From positions 1 through 27,988 of the IMG/VR virus record IMGVR_UViG_3300046167_000349: 27,988 bases of DNA, one strand, 5' to 3'. Below the pieces are notes generated by a model, which ran no database searches, had not been told where the DNA came from, and worked only from the letters and a program-made list of their open reading frames with translations. The DNA is from a virus. Both the position numbers and the translations under genes were made by a program. This document shows positions 8,822 to 16,424 of the stretch, in pieces; position 1 is the first letter of the stretch, and each line of letters opens with the position of its first letter.

Positions 8822-10609
8822 TACACGCTTTAAGTTTATCGAATTATGTTAGCCCTACTATTGAAGAAAAAAAGGGTAAGGCATTTGTAACATACGGAGA
8901 TAAAAACTCATACTTTCAGTACCTAATAGACCGATACAATGGTAGTCCTACAAACAATGCTGTTATAAACGGTATTAGTGAAATGATATACGGCAAAGGA
9001 TTAGATGCTACTGACAGCAACAAAAAGCCTGATGCATACGCACAAGCCATTACACTATTACATAAAGACTGTTTACGCAAACTATGTGCAGACCTTAAAT
9101 TGTTTGGTCAATGTAGTATGCAGGTAATTTACAGTAAGGATAGAAAAAAGATAGCAAGGGTTGAGCATATACCTGTTGAACAACTAGCTGCTGAAAAGTG
9201 CAACGATAAAGGAGAAATAGAAGCATATTACTACTCTAATGATTGGGCTAAATACAATCGTATTAACCAAGTTAAGCGCATACCTGCTTTTGGTATGAGT
9301 AATGAAGCTATCGAAATTGTTTACGTTAAGCCTTACAGAGCAGGATACAAGTACTATGCCACCCCTGACTATCAAGGTGGGTTGCAATATGCAGACCTTG
9401 AAGAAGAAATATCTAACTTTCATATAAATAACATACAATCAGGATTAAGTCCTAGTATGCTTATCAACTTTAATTCAGGTACTCCTAGTGCAGAAGAAAG
9501 AGAACAAATAGAAAGACGTATCTATGATAAGTTTTCAGGAAGTAGTAATGCAGGTAAGTTTATACTATCGTTTAACGACAGCCCTGAAACAGCAGCTACA
9601 ATAGACCCTGTACAATTAAGTGATGCACACAACCAATATCAATTTTTAAGCGATGAGAGCAGCCGTAAGATACTTGTAGCGCATAGAGTAGTATCTCCTA
9701 TGCTTTTGGGTATTAAAGACAATACAGGGCTTGGAAACAACGCAGAGGAGCTAGAAACAGCCACAAAGCTAATGATGAACTTGGTTATTAAACCTTTTCA
9801 GAACTTACTAATAGAAGCGTTTGATGAAATACTAGCTTATAACAATATATCTCTTAACCTATACTTCAAGACACTACAACCTTTAGAGTTTATAGAAATT
9901 GACAAAGAAATTGTTGATGATGAAACACAAGAAGAAGAAACAGGTGTAAAGTTAGCAAGTGATTTAGATAAATTTGTAGACACAGATATTGCTGATGCCC
10001 TTATAGATTTAGGACAAGATGAAGAAGAACTACTAAAGGACTTTGAAGTTATAGACGAGCAAGAAGTAGACTATGACAATGACGATGACCTAAACCAAAA
10101 GATTAAGGAGTTAAACGAGCAAACTAATCTAGCTAGTACAGGTAGTGCCAAGCCATATAGTGAAAGCAAACAAGATGGTAAGTCTAAACAAAAAGGTCAA
10201 GAGGACAAAACATATTTAGTTAGATATATGTACAACCCTGCAAAGACTAAAGGCACATCTAGGGAGTTTTGCAAAAAAATGGTAAGTGCTAAAAAGGTAT
10301 ATCGTAAAGAAGATATAAACGCTATGACAAGTAAGGTTGTAAATTCAGGTTTTGGTAAGGGTGGTTCTGATACTTACTCTGTATGGCTATACAAAGGGCG
10401 GAGCAAGATGCAACCACAAATGGTTCAGACGCATTTACGCACGTAAGGAAGGCTCTAAAAGTCTAGGTAGTGTAATTAGTACAACAGAAGCTAAAAGTCA
10501 AGGATTTAAGCCCGAAGCTAACGCACAAAAAGTACCTGTCGCACCTAAAGATATGAAGTATAAAGGTTATACTGCTGCTTATTGGAATAAAATGGGATTT
10601 AAAAACTAG
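8818..10609 (+). CDS. Portal protein with C-terminal Cys/His extension, broken by one indel
   Basis: One extra G in GGG at 10396-10398 cuts this gene; removing it gives 596 residues. Residues 1-350 are the portal (VTYGDKNSYFQYLIDRYNGS, GKGLDA, HIPVEQLAAEK, then the long helix region with LVAHRVVSPMLLGIKDNTGLG), which forms the ring through which DNA enters the capsid. A very acidic linker (about 360-440) leads to a C-terminal domain (about 460-596) with YLVRYMYNPAKTKGTSREFC, YSVWLYKGGARCNHKWFRR and ending AYWNKMGFKN. The Cys-Cys-His pattern suggests metal binding. The same portal-plus-tail arrangement is known to me from related phages. The start overlaps the gene before it; the next gene follows after 2 nt. 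Confidence 0.85.
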
Positions 10610-10611
10610 AT

Positions 10612-11112
10612 ATGGCAACAGCATTATTTATAAATAGAACAGACCTTGTAAAAAACAGCATCCTTGATGGTAATGTAGATACTAATAAGTTTATACAGTT
10701 TATCAAGATAGCACAGGAGATACACGTAAGAAACTACACAGGTAGTAAGCTATACGATAAGTTACAAGCTGATATTATTGCGGACAATCTAACAGGCGAT
10801 TACCAAACGCTAGTAGATGAATATCTTGCACCAATGCTTATCCATTTTGCTATGGTAGAGTATTTGCCTTATTCAGCTTATCAGTTAAAGAATGGTGGGT
10901 TATTTAAGCACACAAGCGAGAACGGAGAAACACCTAGTAAAGATGAGGTGGACTTCCTAGTACAAAAAGAAAGAAACCTAGCGGAATACTATACAACAAG
11001 ATTTATAGACCATATGAGTTTTAACAGTAATTTATTCCCTGAATATAACAATAACTCTGATGACGATGTTTATCCTGACAAAGATAGTTTATTTAATGGG
11101 TGGGTTTTATGA
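10612..11112 (+). CDS. Putative head-tail connector (DUF6712-like)
   Basis: A 166-residue mostly helical protein right after the portal. Features are FINRTDLVKNSILDGNVD, a helix with FIKIAQEIHVRNYTG, and a conserved-looking middle YLAPMLIHFAMVEYLPYSAYQLKNGG. This is the usual build of the connector-like proteins called DUF6712, found after the portal in Bacteroidota phages, although the family name is from memory. The role, closing the head and joining the tail, is inferred. The acidic tail ends NGWVL and the stop overlaps a possible micro-ORF. Confidence 0.75.
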   Translation: MATALFINRTDLVKNSILDGNVDTNKFIQFIKIAQEIHVRNYTGSKLYDKLQADIIADNLTGDYQTLVDEYLAPMLIHFAMVEYLPYSAYQLKNGGLFKHTSENGETPSKDEVDFLVQKERNLAEYYTTRFIDHMSFNSNLFPEYNNNSDDDVYPDKDSLFNGWVL

Positions 11113-11225
11113 GAATGTACAAACCAAAAAGTAAAAATATAGTTAAACTAAAAAAATACTTAAACAAAGATAAAGATGTCTTACGGAAAAATTTACGAAA
11201 CGACTTGGTGGGGAAATCCTGTTAG
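11109..11225 (+). CDS. Possible basic micro-ORF
   Basis: A 38-residue ORF with an ATGA overlap to the connector gene. It is rich in lysine (MRMYKPKSKNIVKLKKYLNK) and runs 50 nt into the next gene in another frame. The overlap style fits this genome, but the AT-rich codons could give such an ORF by chance. Confidence 0.35.
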   Translation: MRMYKPKSKNIVKLKKYLNKDKDVLRKNLRNDLVGKSC

Positions 11226-12213
11226 TGGCGGTTGGGGTGGTATATATTACGACCTTGCTGAACAGATACCGACATTTATATTCACAGTACAAACTGATAA
11301 GACAAGTACATCCAATGACGACCAATTCACTTTGCCTCTTACAGATAATGGCACAGTAGATATTGTAGTTAATTGGGGAGATGGAACAAGTGATACAATT
11401 ACTGCTTTTGACCAAACAGAAAAAACACACACCTATCCAAGCATAGGTACTTATGAAATACAAATCACAGGTACACTTCAAGGATTTAGATTTAACAATA
11501 TCGGCGATAAAGAAAAAATTCTTGATATAAAAAATTGGGCTATTTTAGAGATGAATACATCGGCAGTTTTTAGAGGGTGTCGTAATTTAGTAGCAACCGC
11601 AACTGATAAACCAAAAAATATTACTACTTTACAAAATGCTTTTAATCAGACTTTTGATTTTAATGGAAACTTAAATAATTGGGACGTAAGTAGCGTAACA
11701 AATTTTGGTGGGTGTTTTTTTAGGGCAAGGGAGTTTAATGGGGACATAACAAACTGGGATGTAAGTAGCGCAACTTCTTTTCGAGATATGTTTGACGATG
11801 CTGAAAGATTTAACCAAGATATAAGTAATTGGGACGTTAGTAACGTAGGGGATTTTAAAGAAATGTTTCTAGGTGCATATGACTTTAATCAACCGATAGG
11901 TAGTTGGACTATAAAAAATGGAGGGAATGTTAATATGCAAAGAATGTTTAGAAATGCAATAAGTTTTGACCAAAGTTTAGCTAATTGGAATATGACACAA
12001 GTGAATAATTTAATAGAATTTTTATCAAATGCTACGCTTTCAACCGCTAATTATGACGCAACACTTATAGGGTGGGCAGCGCAAACTGTACGAAGCGGAT
12101 TAACTTGTGATTTTGGTAACTCTCAATATACAGCAGGTGGTGCAGCTGAAGCCGCAAGAAACACATTGATAAATACTTATGGTTGGACAATAACTGATGG
12201 CGGTGCAGCCTAA
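11176..12213 (+). CDS. PKD-like plus BspA/DUF285-repeat surface protein (putative tail adhesin)
   Basis: A 345-residue protein. The N-terminus (1-30) is rich in Trp and Gly. Residues about 50-100 form a PKD-like Ig fold with the marker VNWGDGTSD. Residues about 116-280 are tandem DUF285/BspA-type repeats of about 25 residues, with the pattern FNxxIxxWDVSxVxxFxxMFxxA seen at least four times. The C-terminus has YTAGGAAEAARNTL and GWTITDGG, a closing segment common in flavobacterial surface proteins. BspA-type repeats are known for binding host surfaces. In this phage it most likely forms part of a tail fibre or head decoration that touches the cell. No signal peptide is seen, which fits a virion protein rather than a lipoprotein. 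Confidence 0.8.
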   Translation: MSYGKIYETTWWGNPVSGGWGGIYYDLAEQIPTFIFTVQTDKTSTSNDDQFTLPLTDNGTVDIVVNWGDGTSDTITAFDQTEKTHTYPSIGTYEIQITGTLQGFRFNNIGDKEKILDIKNWAILEMNTSAVFRGCRNLVATATDKPKNITTLQNAFNQTFDFNGNLNNWDVSSVTNFGGCFFRAREFNGDITNWDVSSATSFRDMFDDAERFNQDISNWDVSNVGDFKEMFLGAYDFNQPIGSWTIKNGGNVNMQRMFRNAISFDQSLANWNMTQVNNLIEFLSNATLSTANYDATLIGWAAQTVRSGLTCDFGNSQYTAGGAAEAARNTLINTYGWTITDGGAA

Positions 12214-12223
12214 AAATTAAGAT

Positions 12224-12439
12224 ATGATAAAGCAAACAGATTTATGTTACCCTGATGTTAAAACGTGGTTCATTTGTTGGAATGACGAAAGAACTGAAAT
12301 AAAGTCATATGGTAGTATTACACCACAGCAATGTTTAGGCACTACTTGGAGTGAAGTCGATTACTATACTGATGAAGCGGAATGGCTTGAGGTGTTGTTG
12401 GAAAATGGAATTAATCCTGAAGAAGAAACTGTTGAATAA
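12224..12439 (+). CDS. Small acidic protein between two fibre genes
   Basis: A 71-residue protein with many Trp (TWFICWNDERTE, TTWSEVDYY, AEWLEVL) and an acidic tail NPEEETVE. It starts 10 nt after the adhesin and its stop overlaps the start of the next gene by one base (TAATG). The size and position suggest a fibre assembly chaperone or a small fibre accessory protein; that is inference only. Confidence 0.7.
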   Translation: MIKQTDLCYPDVKTWFICWNDERTEIKSYGSITPQQCLGTTWSEVDYYTDEAEWLEVLLENGINPEEETVE

Positions 12440-13602
12440 TGGCACTATCTGACATATATCAAAAAGCAAGTTTAGTACAAATACCTAGTGGCTACAAAAG
12501 TGGTACACTATACTCTGTTGTGCCTAATACTGCTGATGGGGATTTTACAGTAACAGGTGACCCACAAGGCGAAGCAACAAGAGTAAACAAAGACGGTCTT
12601 ATAGAAACGGTATCAGCTAACGTACCAAGACTTAACTATGACCCTACAAACCCACAAGACCCCACCTTACTTTTAGAGCCTACAAGGACTAACGAATGTT
12701 TATATAGCAAGACATTAAGTAGTTGGACTGAATTAAATGGTGGTTCATTGCAAACAATTACCAATAACGATGCTGTTGCGCCCGATGGCTCTCTTACCGC
12801 CTCTACAATTACTTTTACAGGAACAGGAACTTCTTTGTTAAGACAATTTACAAACAAGGCATATACAAGCAATAAGCATTCAAGTAGTTTTTATGCTAAA
12901 AAGATAAGCGGTAATGGTAGTGTATTTTTTGGAATTACAGATACCGAAACTGAATTTACTCCTACTGATGAATGGGTAAGGTACGAAGTGAACAACGTAA
13001 CGCCTACTGATTTTGGAACAAACTTGTTTTTAGACCTAAACTTTGATTGTAGCGCAGGAGATAAAATTGCAGTATGGGGTATGCAGCTTGAAGAAGGCAC
13101 GTATAGCACAAGTATAGTTAAAACAGCAGGAAGCGCAGTTACAAGGACAGTAGATGATTTTCAAAATAGCTTCACAGGGCTTACAAGTACAGCAGGAACT
13201 GTATTTTTGGATTTTGAGACAAAGGGATTAGACAGCAACTTCGGTAGATTGTTTGCGGTACACGACAGCGTAACAAGTGATGGTATTTATCTTGGGATAT
13301 ACAGCACAAACACAATAGGTTTTTTTGGAATAGATGGCGGTGCAGGATTGCCTGATGTTAAAGACACAATATCATTTAATCAAAGAAATAAACTTGTATT
13401 AACATTTGATGGAAGTGGTAATTACAAGTATTCACTAAATGGCTCTCTTCAAACAGGTACTTATACAGGTACTTCAAGACAATATGATGAAATTGGTAGG
13501 GGTAATGTAATAGGTGGTTCTTCAAACAACATTGTGATAAATCAGTTTATGGTATTTAACGAAGCACTAACAGACAGCGAACTACAAACACTAACAACGT
13601 AA
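12439..13602 (+). CDS. Tail-fibre protein with two carbohydrate-binding-like beta domains
   Basis: A 387-residue protein. Residues about 60-100 carry NVPRLNYDPTNPQDPTLLLEPTR-like sequence, typical of phage tail fibres. The next domain (about 90-235) is a jelly-roll with SSSFYAKK and the marker WGMQLEEGTYSTS. The last domain (about 240-387) is concanavalin/LamG-like, ending VFNEALTDSELQTL. Such domains bind glycans, so it is probably a receptor-binding protein. It overlaps both neighbours by one base (TAATG), suggesting coupled translation with the small proteins on either side. A minor head decoration protein is the alternative. Confidence 0.8.
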   Translation: MALSDIYQKASLVQIPSGYKSGTLYSVVPNTADGDFTVTGDPQGEATRVNKDGLIETVSANVPRLNYDPTNPQDPTLLLEPTRTNECLYSKTLSSWTELNGGSLQTITNNDAVAPDGSLTASTITFTGTGTSLLRQFTNKAYTSNKHSSSFYAKKISGNGSVFFGITDTETEFTPTDEWVRYEVNNVTPTDFGTNLFLDLNFDCSAGDKIAVWGMQLEEGTYSTSIVKTAGSAVTRTVDDFQNSFTGLTSTAGTVFLDFETKGLDSNFGRLFAVHDSVTSDGIYLGIYSTNTIGFFGIDGGAGLPDVKDTISFNQRNKLVLTFDGSGNYKYSLNGSLQTGTYTGTSRQYDEIGRGNVIGGSSNNIVINQFMVFNEALTDSELQTLTT

Positions 13603-13958
13603 TGAAATATATATTTAAAAAATACGAGTTCGAAACTCAAGAATTAGCAGAAACAAGAATAGCTGCCCTACCACATCAAGAGGATGAGGAAGGCAACGAA
13701 CACCCATCACACAGCCATACGGTTGTTAAATTAGGTTATATCTTTACAGAGCAGCCTACGTTTGACGAAGATGGCGAGATACTAACAGAAGGCGTACAGT
13801 CAGATATGTATTCTGTTGACGTTCTATGGAGAGCATCAGAGATTACTGAAACTGATGAAGAAGGCAATCAAGAGATTGACTATCCTTATGGTTGGGTATC
13901 TAAAGAGATAGAAGTAGAAGGTAACGGTGTTCACACCTTTGCAGGTAGAAACTTTTAA
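13602..13958 (+). CDS. Hypothetical acidic phage protein
   Basis: A 118-residue protein starting one base inside the previous stop. It begins with a basic strand (MKYIFKKYEFET), has a His-containing segment (HPSHSHTVVKLG) and a region FTEQPTFDEDGEILTE followed by YSVDVLWR and YPYGWVSKEI. I recall similar proteins beside fibre and lysis genes in flavobacterial phages, but no function is known to me. A role linked to the fibre is inferred only from position. Confidence 0.75.
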   Translation: MKYIFKKYEFETQELAETRIAALPHQEDEEGNEHPSHSHTVVKLGYIFTEQPTFDEDGEILTEGVQSDMYSVDVLWRASEITETDEEGNQEIDYPYGWVSKEIEVEGNGVHTFAGRNF

Positions 13959-13960
13959 TT

Positions 13961-14116
13961 ATGGACTTAAACTCGTTTAAACTTTACGTATTAAATTTGT
14001 CAGCTATTACAGTTAGTACAATGGATATATTAGAAGATAGCCTTAAAATACTTTTATTAGTAGTTACTATTGGTTATACTGTTCAAAAGTGGTACGAGTT
14101 AAAAAAGAAAAAGTGA
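13961..14116 (+). CDS. Small single-span membrane protein, putative holin or lysis accessory
   Basis: A 51-residue protein, two bases after the previous stop. It has a short N-terminal part (MDLNSFKLYVLNLSAITVS), one hydrophobic segment around residues 27-40 (LKILLLVVTIGYT) and a basic end (KKKK), which predicts one membrane span with the C-terminus in the cytoplasm. It lies just upstream of, and overlaps, the peptidase gene. The layout is typical of a class III-like holin or a lysis helper. A larger holin-like protein is at 14617, so which one triggers lysis is unclear. Confidence 0.75.
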   Translation: MDLNSFKLYVLNLSAITVSTMDILEDSLKILLLVVTIGYTVQKWYELKKKK

Positions 14117-14487
14117 AGTACTTTAATTATAGCGAGTTTGATAGCCCTGATGTTCAAGGTAGTGGTCAGCTTATGGATAAGACTTTACTAGAGATGCTAG
14201 ACGAAGTGAGAGATAAGTTCGACAAACCTATACGCATCAATAGTGGATTTAGAACACCTGCACATAATGAAGCAGTTGGTGGCAAAATGCCTGATGCTGA
14301 TGGTAATGGTGGGAGTAGCCATTTAAAAGGTTTAGCAGTAGACATAGCTTGTAAAAAGAGTACAGATAGATTTGATTTAATTAACTGCCTTTTAGATGTA
14401 GGTTTCAGTAGGATAGGAGTAGGAAATACTTTTATACACACTGACATAGACCAAGACAAGACACAAGGCATAATATGGACGTATTGA
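14113..14487 (+). CDS. Peptidase M15-type endolysin
   Basis: With the GTG at 14113, overlapping the previous stop as GTGA, the protein has 124 residues and starts MKYFNYSEFDSPD; a GTG at 14089 would add eight basic residues and is less likely. It is a zinc D-Ala-D-Ala or L-Ala-D-Glu type peptidase of the M15 family. Seen: INSGFRTPAHNEAVGG (43-57), the zinc ligands H70 and D77 in SSHLKGLAVDI, and H109 in FIHTD. It would cut peptidoglycan cross-links at the end of infection. There is no signal peptide, so it needs a holin; holin-like proteins lie on both sides. Confidence 0.9.
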   Translation: MKYFNYSEFDSPDVQGSGQLMDKTLLEMLDEVRDKFDKPIRINSGFRTPAHNEAVGGKMPDADGNGGSSHLKGLAVDIACKKSTDRFDLINCLLDVGFSRIGVGNTFIHTDIDQDKTQGIIWTY

Positions 14488-14633
14488 GCATAGCAATTAT
14501 ATTTTTATTCCCTACTTCGTTTATAGGCGGTATATCTTACTACCCTAAAAATGCAGATTACCCATTTAATGAACTAAACATATATTTGTTTTTAATACAG
14601 TTACAATTTAGAACTTATGAGCAAACCATTTAA
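14475..14633 (+). CDS. Possible small membrane protein in the lysis cassette
   Basis: A 52-residue ORF whose ATG lies inside the end of the peptidase gene and which ends inside the holin-like gene at 14617. It fills the only gap of this cassette. The first 20 residues are hydrophobic (VLSIAIIFLFPTSFIGGI) and a second hydrophobic patch is around residues 36-43. It could be a spanin-like or lysis accessory peptide, or a chance ORF. Confidence 0.4.
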   Translation: MDVLSIAIIFLFPTSFIGGISYYPKNADYPFNELNIYLFLIQLQFRTYEQTI

Positions 14634-15060
14634 AGATACTAAAGTAGGTAAGTTTCTAATAGGCGAAAAAGGTTTATTTAAGAATTTAGCCAATACACTG
14701 CCTGACAAGGGCTTTTTAGGCGTTTTAAAGAACTTAATAGCTAAAGATAATAGTTTATCCCCATTTGAAAAAGAAAAGGCGTTAGAACTGCTTAAAATGG
14801 ATATACTAGAAATGGAGCAGGTTACTGAAAGATGGACTAGCGATATGACATCAGACAGTTGGTTATCCAAAAACACAAGACCACTTACATTACTTTACTT
14901 AACATTTATGACTACTTTGTTTGTTATTTTAGATAGTAGTGATAGCCCCTTTAAAGTAGGAAGTGAATGGGTGGAACTTCTTAAAACACTTTTAGTTACT
15001 GTTTATGTTGCATATTTTGGCAGTAGAGGCTTTGAAAAGTACAAAAAAATTACTAAATAA
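14617..15060 (+). CDS. Holin-like membrane protein (3TM holin type)
   Basis: A 147-residue protein. The N-terminal half is helical and basic (KFLIGEKGLFKNLANTLPDKGF, in pieces). Residues 60-87 carry the motif EQVTERWTSDMTSDSWLSKNTRP, which is typical of the holins related to gene transfer agent and HP1 three-membrane-span holins. Two hydrophobic segments follow, about 88-106 (LTLLYLTFMTTLFVIL) and 122-137 (LLKTLLVTVYVAYF), ending in FEKYKKI. It would permeabilise the membrane for the peptidase. A TATATTTG box lies 28 nt upstream. It is the last late gene before the AT-rich spacer. Confidence 0.8.
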   Translation: MSKPFKDTKVGKFLIGEKGLFKNLANTLPDKGFLGVLKNLIAKDNSLSPFEKEKALELLKMDILEMEQVTERWTSDMTSDSWLSKNTRPLTLLYLTFMTTLFVILDSSDSPFKVGSEWVELLKTLLVTVYVAYFGSRGFEKYKKITK

Positions 15061-15257
15061 TATATAGTTATATATATATATATATAGTTATATATAATAT
15101 TGATATATAGTATTAACAAGTATATAACATATAACTACTATATAACATCTACTATAAATAGCATATAACAATAAATAAAAACTACTATATAATAATTACT
15201 ATATATGTGTTCAAAAGTATATTTTTAGATGTTTAGAAGTAGGCTTATCTTTGGCAT
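15061..15257 (+). other. AT-rich intergenic spacer with repeats
   Basis: About 197 bases with almost no G or C, made of overlapping TATA, GTTATATA and ACTATATA words. AACTACTATATAA occurs exactly twice, at 15133-15145 and 15180-15192, 47 bases apart. The spacer separates late lysis genes from early genes. An easily melted replication origin, or a terminator and promoter region, is possible; no protein or RNA gene is seen. Confidence 0.6.
15246..15253 (+). promoter_or_regulatory. Host-type -7 box TATCTTTG before the first early gene
   Basis: TATCTTTG matches the Bacteroidota -7 consensus TAnnTTTG and ends only 4 nt before ATG 15258, so transcription would start at or next to the start codon (leaderless). 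A clear -33 box is not seen. Confidence 0.5.
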
Positions 15258-15470
15258 ATGATAGAGAACATTTTAACAGAACAAATAACAGACAATCAGA
15301 AGATAGACAAGCTACTAGAATTAGATTGCAACCTATACACAAATCTAGGAAGCGACAGCACAAAGACCGAGAAGCAAGAAGTCAAACGTATGTCAAGAAA
15401 AATATATAAAGCAATACAAGGTATCAATGAGCCTATTGGTAAGTCTTTATTACAAGCTATGGACAAATGA
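15258..15470 (+). CDS. Hypothetical early protein
   Basis: A 70-residue helical protein, the first early gene. It contains LYTNLGSDSTKTEKQEVKRMSRKIY, in pieces, and ends GKSLLQAMDK. I recall the NLGSDST...EVKR...SRKIY pattern from marine flavobacterial phages, where it sits beside the NinG gene, but its function is unknown to me. Its stop overlaps the NinG start (ATGA). The -7 box directly upstream suggests early, leaderless expression by host RNA polymerase. Confidence 0.75.
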   Translation: MIENILTEQITDNQKIDKLLELDCNLYTNLGSDSTKTEKQEVKRMSRKIYKAIQGINEPIGKSLLQAMDK

Positions 15471-15829
15471 CTAGAAGCAAAATAGTTAAAAAGCTAGATA
15501 GTGTGTTCAGCCTATACATCCGCAATAGATTTGCAAACAATGGCAAAGCTGAATGTTTCACTTGTGGTAAAGTAGATGATGTAAGTAGATTACACGCAGG
15601 ACACTTTATGAGCAGAAAGCACTATGCAACTAGATGGGATGAAACAAACGTACAGGTACAATGCCCTAAATGCAATCTGTTTGGTCAAGGAGAGCAGTAC
15701 ACCTTTGGGCTTAATTTAGACAAAGAGTACGGAGATGGCACAGCAGAAAAGTTACAACAAAAAGCTAGAGGTTTAGTTAAATTGTCAAATGATGACCTAA
15801 ATGAGTTGATTGAAAAATTTAAAGTATAA
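15467..15829 (+). CDS. ninG: NinG-type recombination protein (Rap-like nuclease)
   Basis: A 120-residue protein of the lambda NinG/Rap family. Seen: the zinc pair C30 and C33 (CFTC), then HAGHF at 43-47, TRWDETNVQVQC at 55-66, and the second pair C66 and C69 followed by Asn (CPKCN). Rap/NinG acts on branched recombination intermediates and has an HNH-like zinc core. The protein is shorter than lambda NinG, as only the core is kept. It is coupled to the gene before it and is followed by a terminator, so these two genes form a short early operon. Confidence 0.9.
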   Translation: MTRSKIVKKLDSVFSLYIRNRFANNGKAECFTCGKVDDVSRLHAGHFMSRKHYATRWDETNVQVQCPKCNLFGQGEQYTFGLNLDKEYGDGTAEKLQQKARGLVKLSNDDLNELIEKFKV

Positions 15830-15872
15830 CCTGCACTTGTAGGTTAGTTTCTCTATATGTTTGTAAAGAAAG

Positions 15873-15898
15873 AGCCACCCTTTTGAGGTGGCTTTTTT
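15873..15898. terminator. Bidirectional terminator between convergent genes
   Basis: AGCCACC (15873-15879) pairs with GGTGGCT (15887-15893), loop CTTTTGA, then six T. On the other strand the stem is followed by CTCTTTCTTT. It lies between the rightward NinG gene and the leftward gene 15917-16186, so it can serve both. Confidence 0.8.
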
Positions 15899-15916
15899 GA
15901 TTGTATAATGTTTGTA

Positions 15917-16186
15917 TTATAATTGTCTTTCTGAAACGTAAAGGTTAAAACCATTACACGCTTTTTTAATCTTCTCGTACAAGGCATAACCATTTGAGTT
16001 TGTAGATGTGCTGTAAAAATACCACCCATCATATTCTTTTATCATACCTATTTTCTTTGCTTCTCTCCAATTCATACCATTTGCACGTACTGAAATAAAT
16101 GAAGCGTCAAGATATTCTTCTTTGTGATTAGATTTTATAGTTTCTAACTCTGTTTTAAGGTTTTGGTAATCTGTAATTGTTTTCAT
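15917..16186 (-). CDS. Hypothetical protein on the opposite strand (moron-like)
   Basis: The only convincing minus-strand gene, 89 residues. The first half is helical (YQNLKTELETIKSNHKEEY), followed by FISVRANGMNWREAKKIG, DGWYFYSTST and a C-terminal helix. No DNA-binding, membrane or catalytic motif is seen. It has its own host-type promoter (16207-16237) and a shared terminator, the layout of a moron, a gene transcribed independently of the phage programme. The promoter and leader are closely related to those of the gene at 25171. It could affect host physiology or superinfection; that is inference. Confidence 0.8.
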   Translation of the reverse strand: MKTITDYQNLKTELETIKSNHKEEYLDASFISVRANGMNWREAKKIGMIKEYDGWYFYSTSTNSNGYALYEKIKKACNGFNLYVSERQL

Positions 16187-16206
16187 AATGTTTGTTTTTG
16201 TTAGTA

Positions 16207-16247
16207 CAAATATACAGCTTTTATTTTATTAACCAAATGTTTATAAA
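16207..16247 (-). promoter_or_regulatory. Host-type promoter for the minus-strand gene, repeated at 25111
   Basis: On the minus strand: -33 box TTTGG (16233-16237), 18 nt spacer, -7 box TATATTTG (16207-16214). The 20-base block at 16228-16247, TTTATAAACATTTGGTTAAT in gene orientation, is identical to 25111-25130, and both leaders end AACAAACATT next to the ATG. Confidence 0.75.
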
Positions 16248-16280
16248 GTTTATTTATGTTTTTTATTAAAATATTTTTTG

Positions 16281-16288
16281 TAGCTTTG
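16281..16288 (+). promoter_or_regulatory. Host-type -7 box TAGCTTTG, leaderless arrangement
   Basis: TAGCTTTG fits TAnnTTTG and ends 4 nt before ATG 16293. It faces away from the minus-strand promoter and would start the main early operon. The -33 region (about 16257-16261, TGTTT) is weak. Confidence 0.5.
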
Positions 16289-16292
16289 CCTT

Positions 16293-16424
16293 ATGACATA
16301 TAACGAGGATTTATTACGGCTAAGAGAAGCAGAAGCCGAAGCATTACGAAAAAAAGTAGAAATGCTTGAAGCAAAAATAGAGATACTTACACAACAAATA
16401 ATGACAAATGATATATACGAGTAA
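16293..16424 (+). CDS. Coiled-coil micro-protein
   Basis: A 43-residue ORF, almost entirely one charged helix (LLRLREAEAEALRKKVEMLEAK region) with heptad-like leucines. The start follows a -7 box by 4 nt, and the last 17 bases overlap the next gene. It opens the replication operon. Possibly an oligomerising regulator; function unknown. Confidence 0.65.
   Translation: MTYNEDLLRLREAEAEALRKKVEMLEAKIEILTQQIMTNDIYE

Noticed and set aside
11143-11481. Minus-strand open frame over the start of the adhesin gene
   Set aside because: It conflicts with the PKD-like domain coding and has no support.
14089-14112. Upstream GTG as start of the peptidase gene
   Set aside because: The GTG at 14113 overlaps the previous stop in the genome's usual way; the extra residues would be only basic shadow of the previous gene.
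14166-14471. Minus-strand open frame opposite the M15 peptidase
   Set aside because: The plus-strand peptidase has clear catalytic motifs; the antisense frame has no features of its own.
14581-14588. TATATTTG box as a promoter for the holin-like gene
   Set aside because: It fits the -7 consensus, but no -33 box is visible and it lies in a possible ORF; AT-rich sequence makes chance matches likely, so it is mentioned only in the gene entry.
15061-15257. CRISPR array or tRNA cluster in the AT-rich spacer
   Set aside because: Repeats are short, low-complexity AT words without regular spacers, and no cloverleaf is visible.
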